Position numbers and translations under genes: made by a program. This document shows positions 64,000-64,000 of a DNA stretch of 64,000 bases, in pieces (position 1 is the first letter of the stretch; the number at the start of each line of letters is the position of its first letter). This DNA comes from UBA932 sp031548545. GTDB lineage: Bacteria; Bacteroidota; Bacteroidia; Bacteroidales; UBA932. The notes below the pieces were generated by a model. The model saw only the letters and a program-made list of their open reading frames with translations, made no database searches and was not told the DNA's origin. Location: assembly GCA_031548545.1 (NCBI GenBank), contig JAVBQY010000015.1, forward strand, positions 1-64,000, written 5' to 3'.

Positions 64000-64000
64000 A

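Overview
The window looks like a chromosomal segment of a Bacteroidota bacterium, most likely of the order Bacteroidales. Four things point there. Promoter -7 elements of the form TAnnTTTG precede many genes. The complete Bacteroides aerotolerance (bat) operon is present. The gene order nadK / DUF6089 / uppS / bamA / two skp-like genes / murI is typical of the group. There are also type IX secretion system (T9SS) cargo proteins, a PorP/SprF protein, BACON domains and DUF4831. Shine-Dalgarno sequences are mostly absent, as usual in this phylum. No rRNA, tRNA, CRISPR array, phage or intact insertion sequence was found. Species cannot be named from the sequence alone.

Layout. 1-634 is intergenic, with stacked inverted repeats and a roughly 170-bp imperfect hairpin, and holds no credible gene. 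635-5426 (minus) has a serine-type sulfatase and a tricorn-like protease. 5543-9448 has translation and ribosome factors (der, era, an RsuA/RluB-type pseudouridine synthase with an Arg-rich repeat tail). 9531-13479 has a MacB/FtsX-type permease, an exbB-exbD-tonB operon and truA. 13576-22653 is the moxR/DUF58/batA-E operon, followed by an SDR oxidoreductase. 22648-29505 is housekeeping and metabolism: an NtrC-like response regulator without a DNA-binding domain, Ppx/GppA, cmk, mqnB of the futalosine menaquinone route, folE, a thioredoxin-like protein, DUF4831 and pdxJ. 29615-38772 is envelope biogenesis (nadK, DUF6089, uppS, bamA, skp-like x2, murI) and a membrane pyrophosphatase. 38899-39473 is a RelE/ParE-type toxin-antitoxin pair wedged directly in front of aspS. 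41233-43682 is a PspC-PadR-PspC module, followed by tadA.

44383-63999 is the accessory region and the best place to look for a new system. Six minus-strand genes lie head to tail with gaps of 18-31 bp. In transcription order they are: a 2164-residue lysyl-endopeptidase-like protease ending in a type B T9SS signal; a PorP/SprF-family outer-membrane protein; a small beta-barrel protein; a 1391-residue GLUG/cadherin-like surface protein ending in a type A T9SS signal; and two lipoproteins combining BACON domains with plant-like leucine-rich repeats. A strong intrinsic terminator closes the operon at 44291-44325. A membrane-spanning TPR/HTH regulator is transcribed divergently from its head. I infer a self-contained surface protease/adhesin system: SprF-like protein for export of the type B protease, LRR lipoproteins as surface binding partners, and a local regulator.

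Limits. Function calls come from reading motifs by eye, with no alignments or database searches. Promoters are called mostly on the -7 element; only der also has a clear -33 box at normal spacing.
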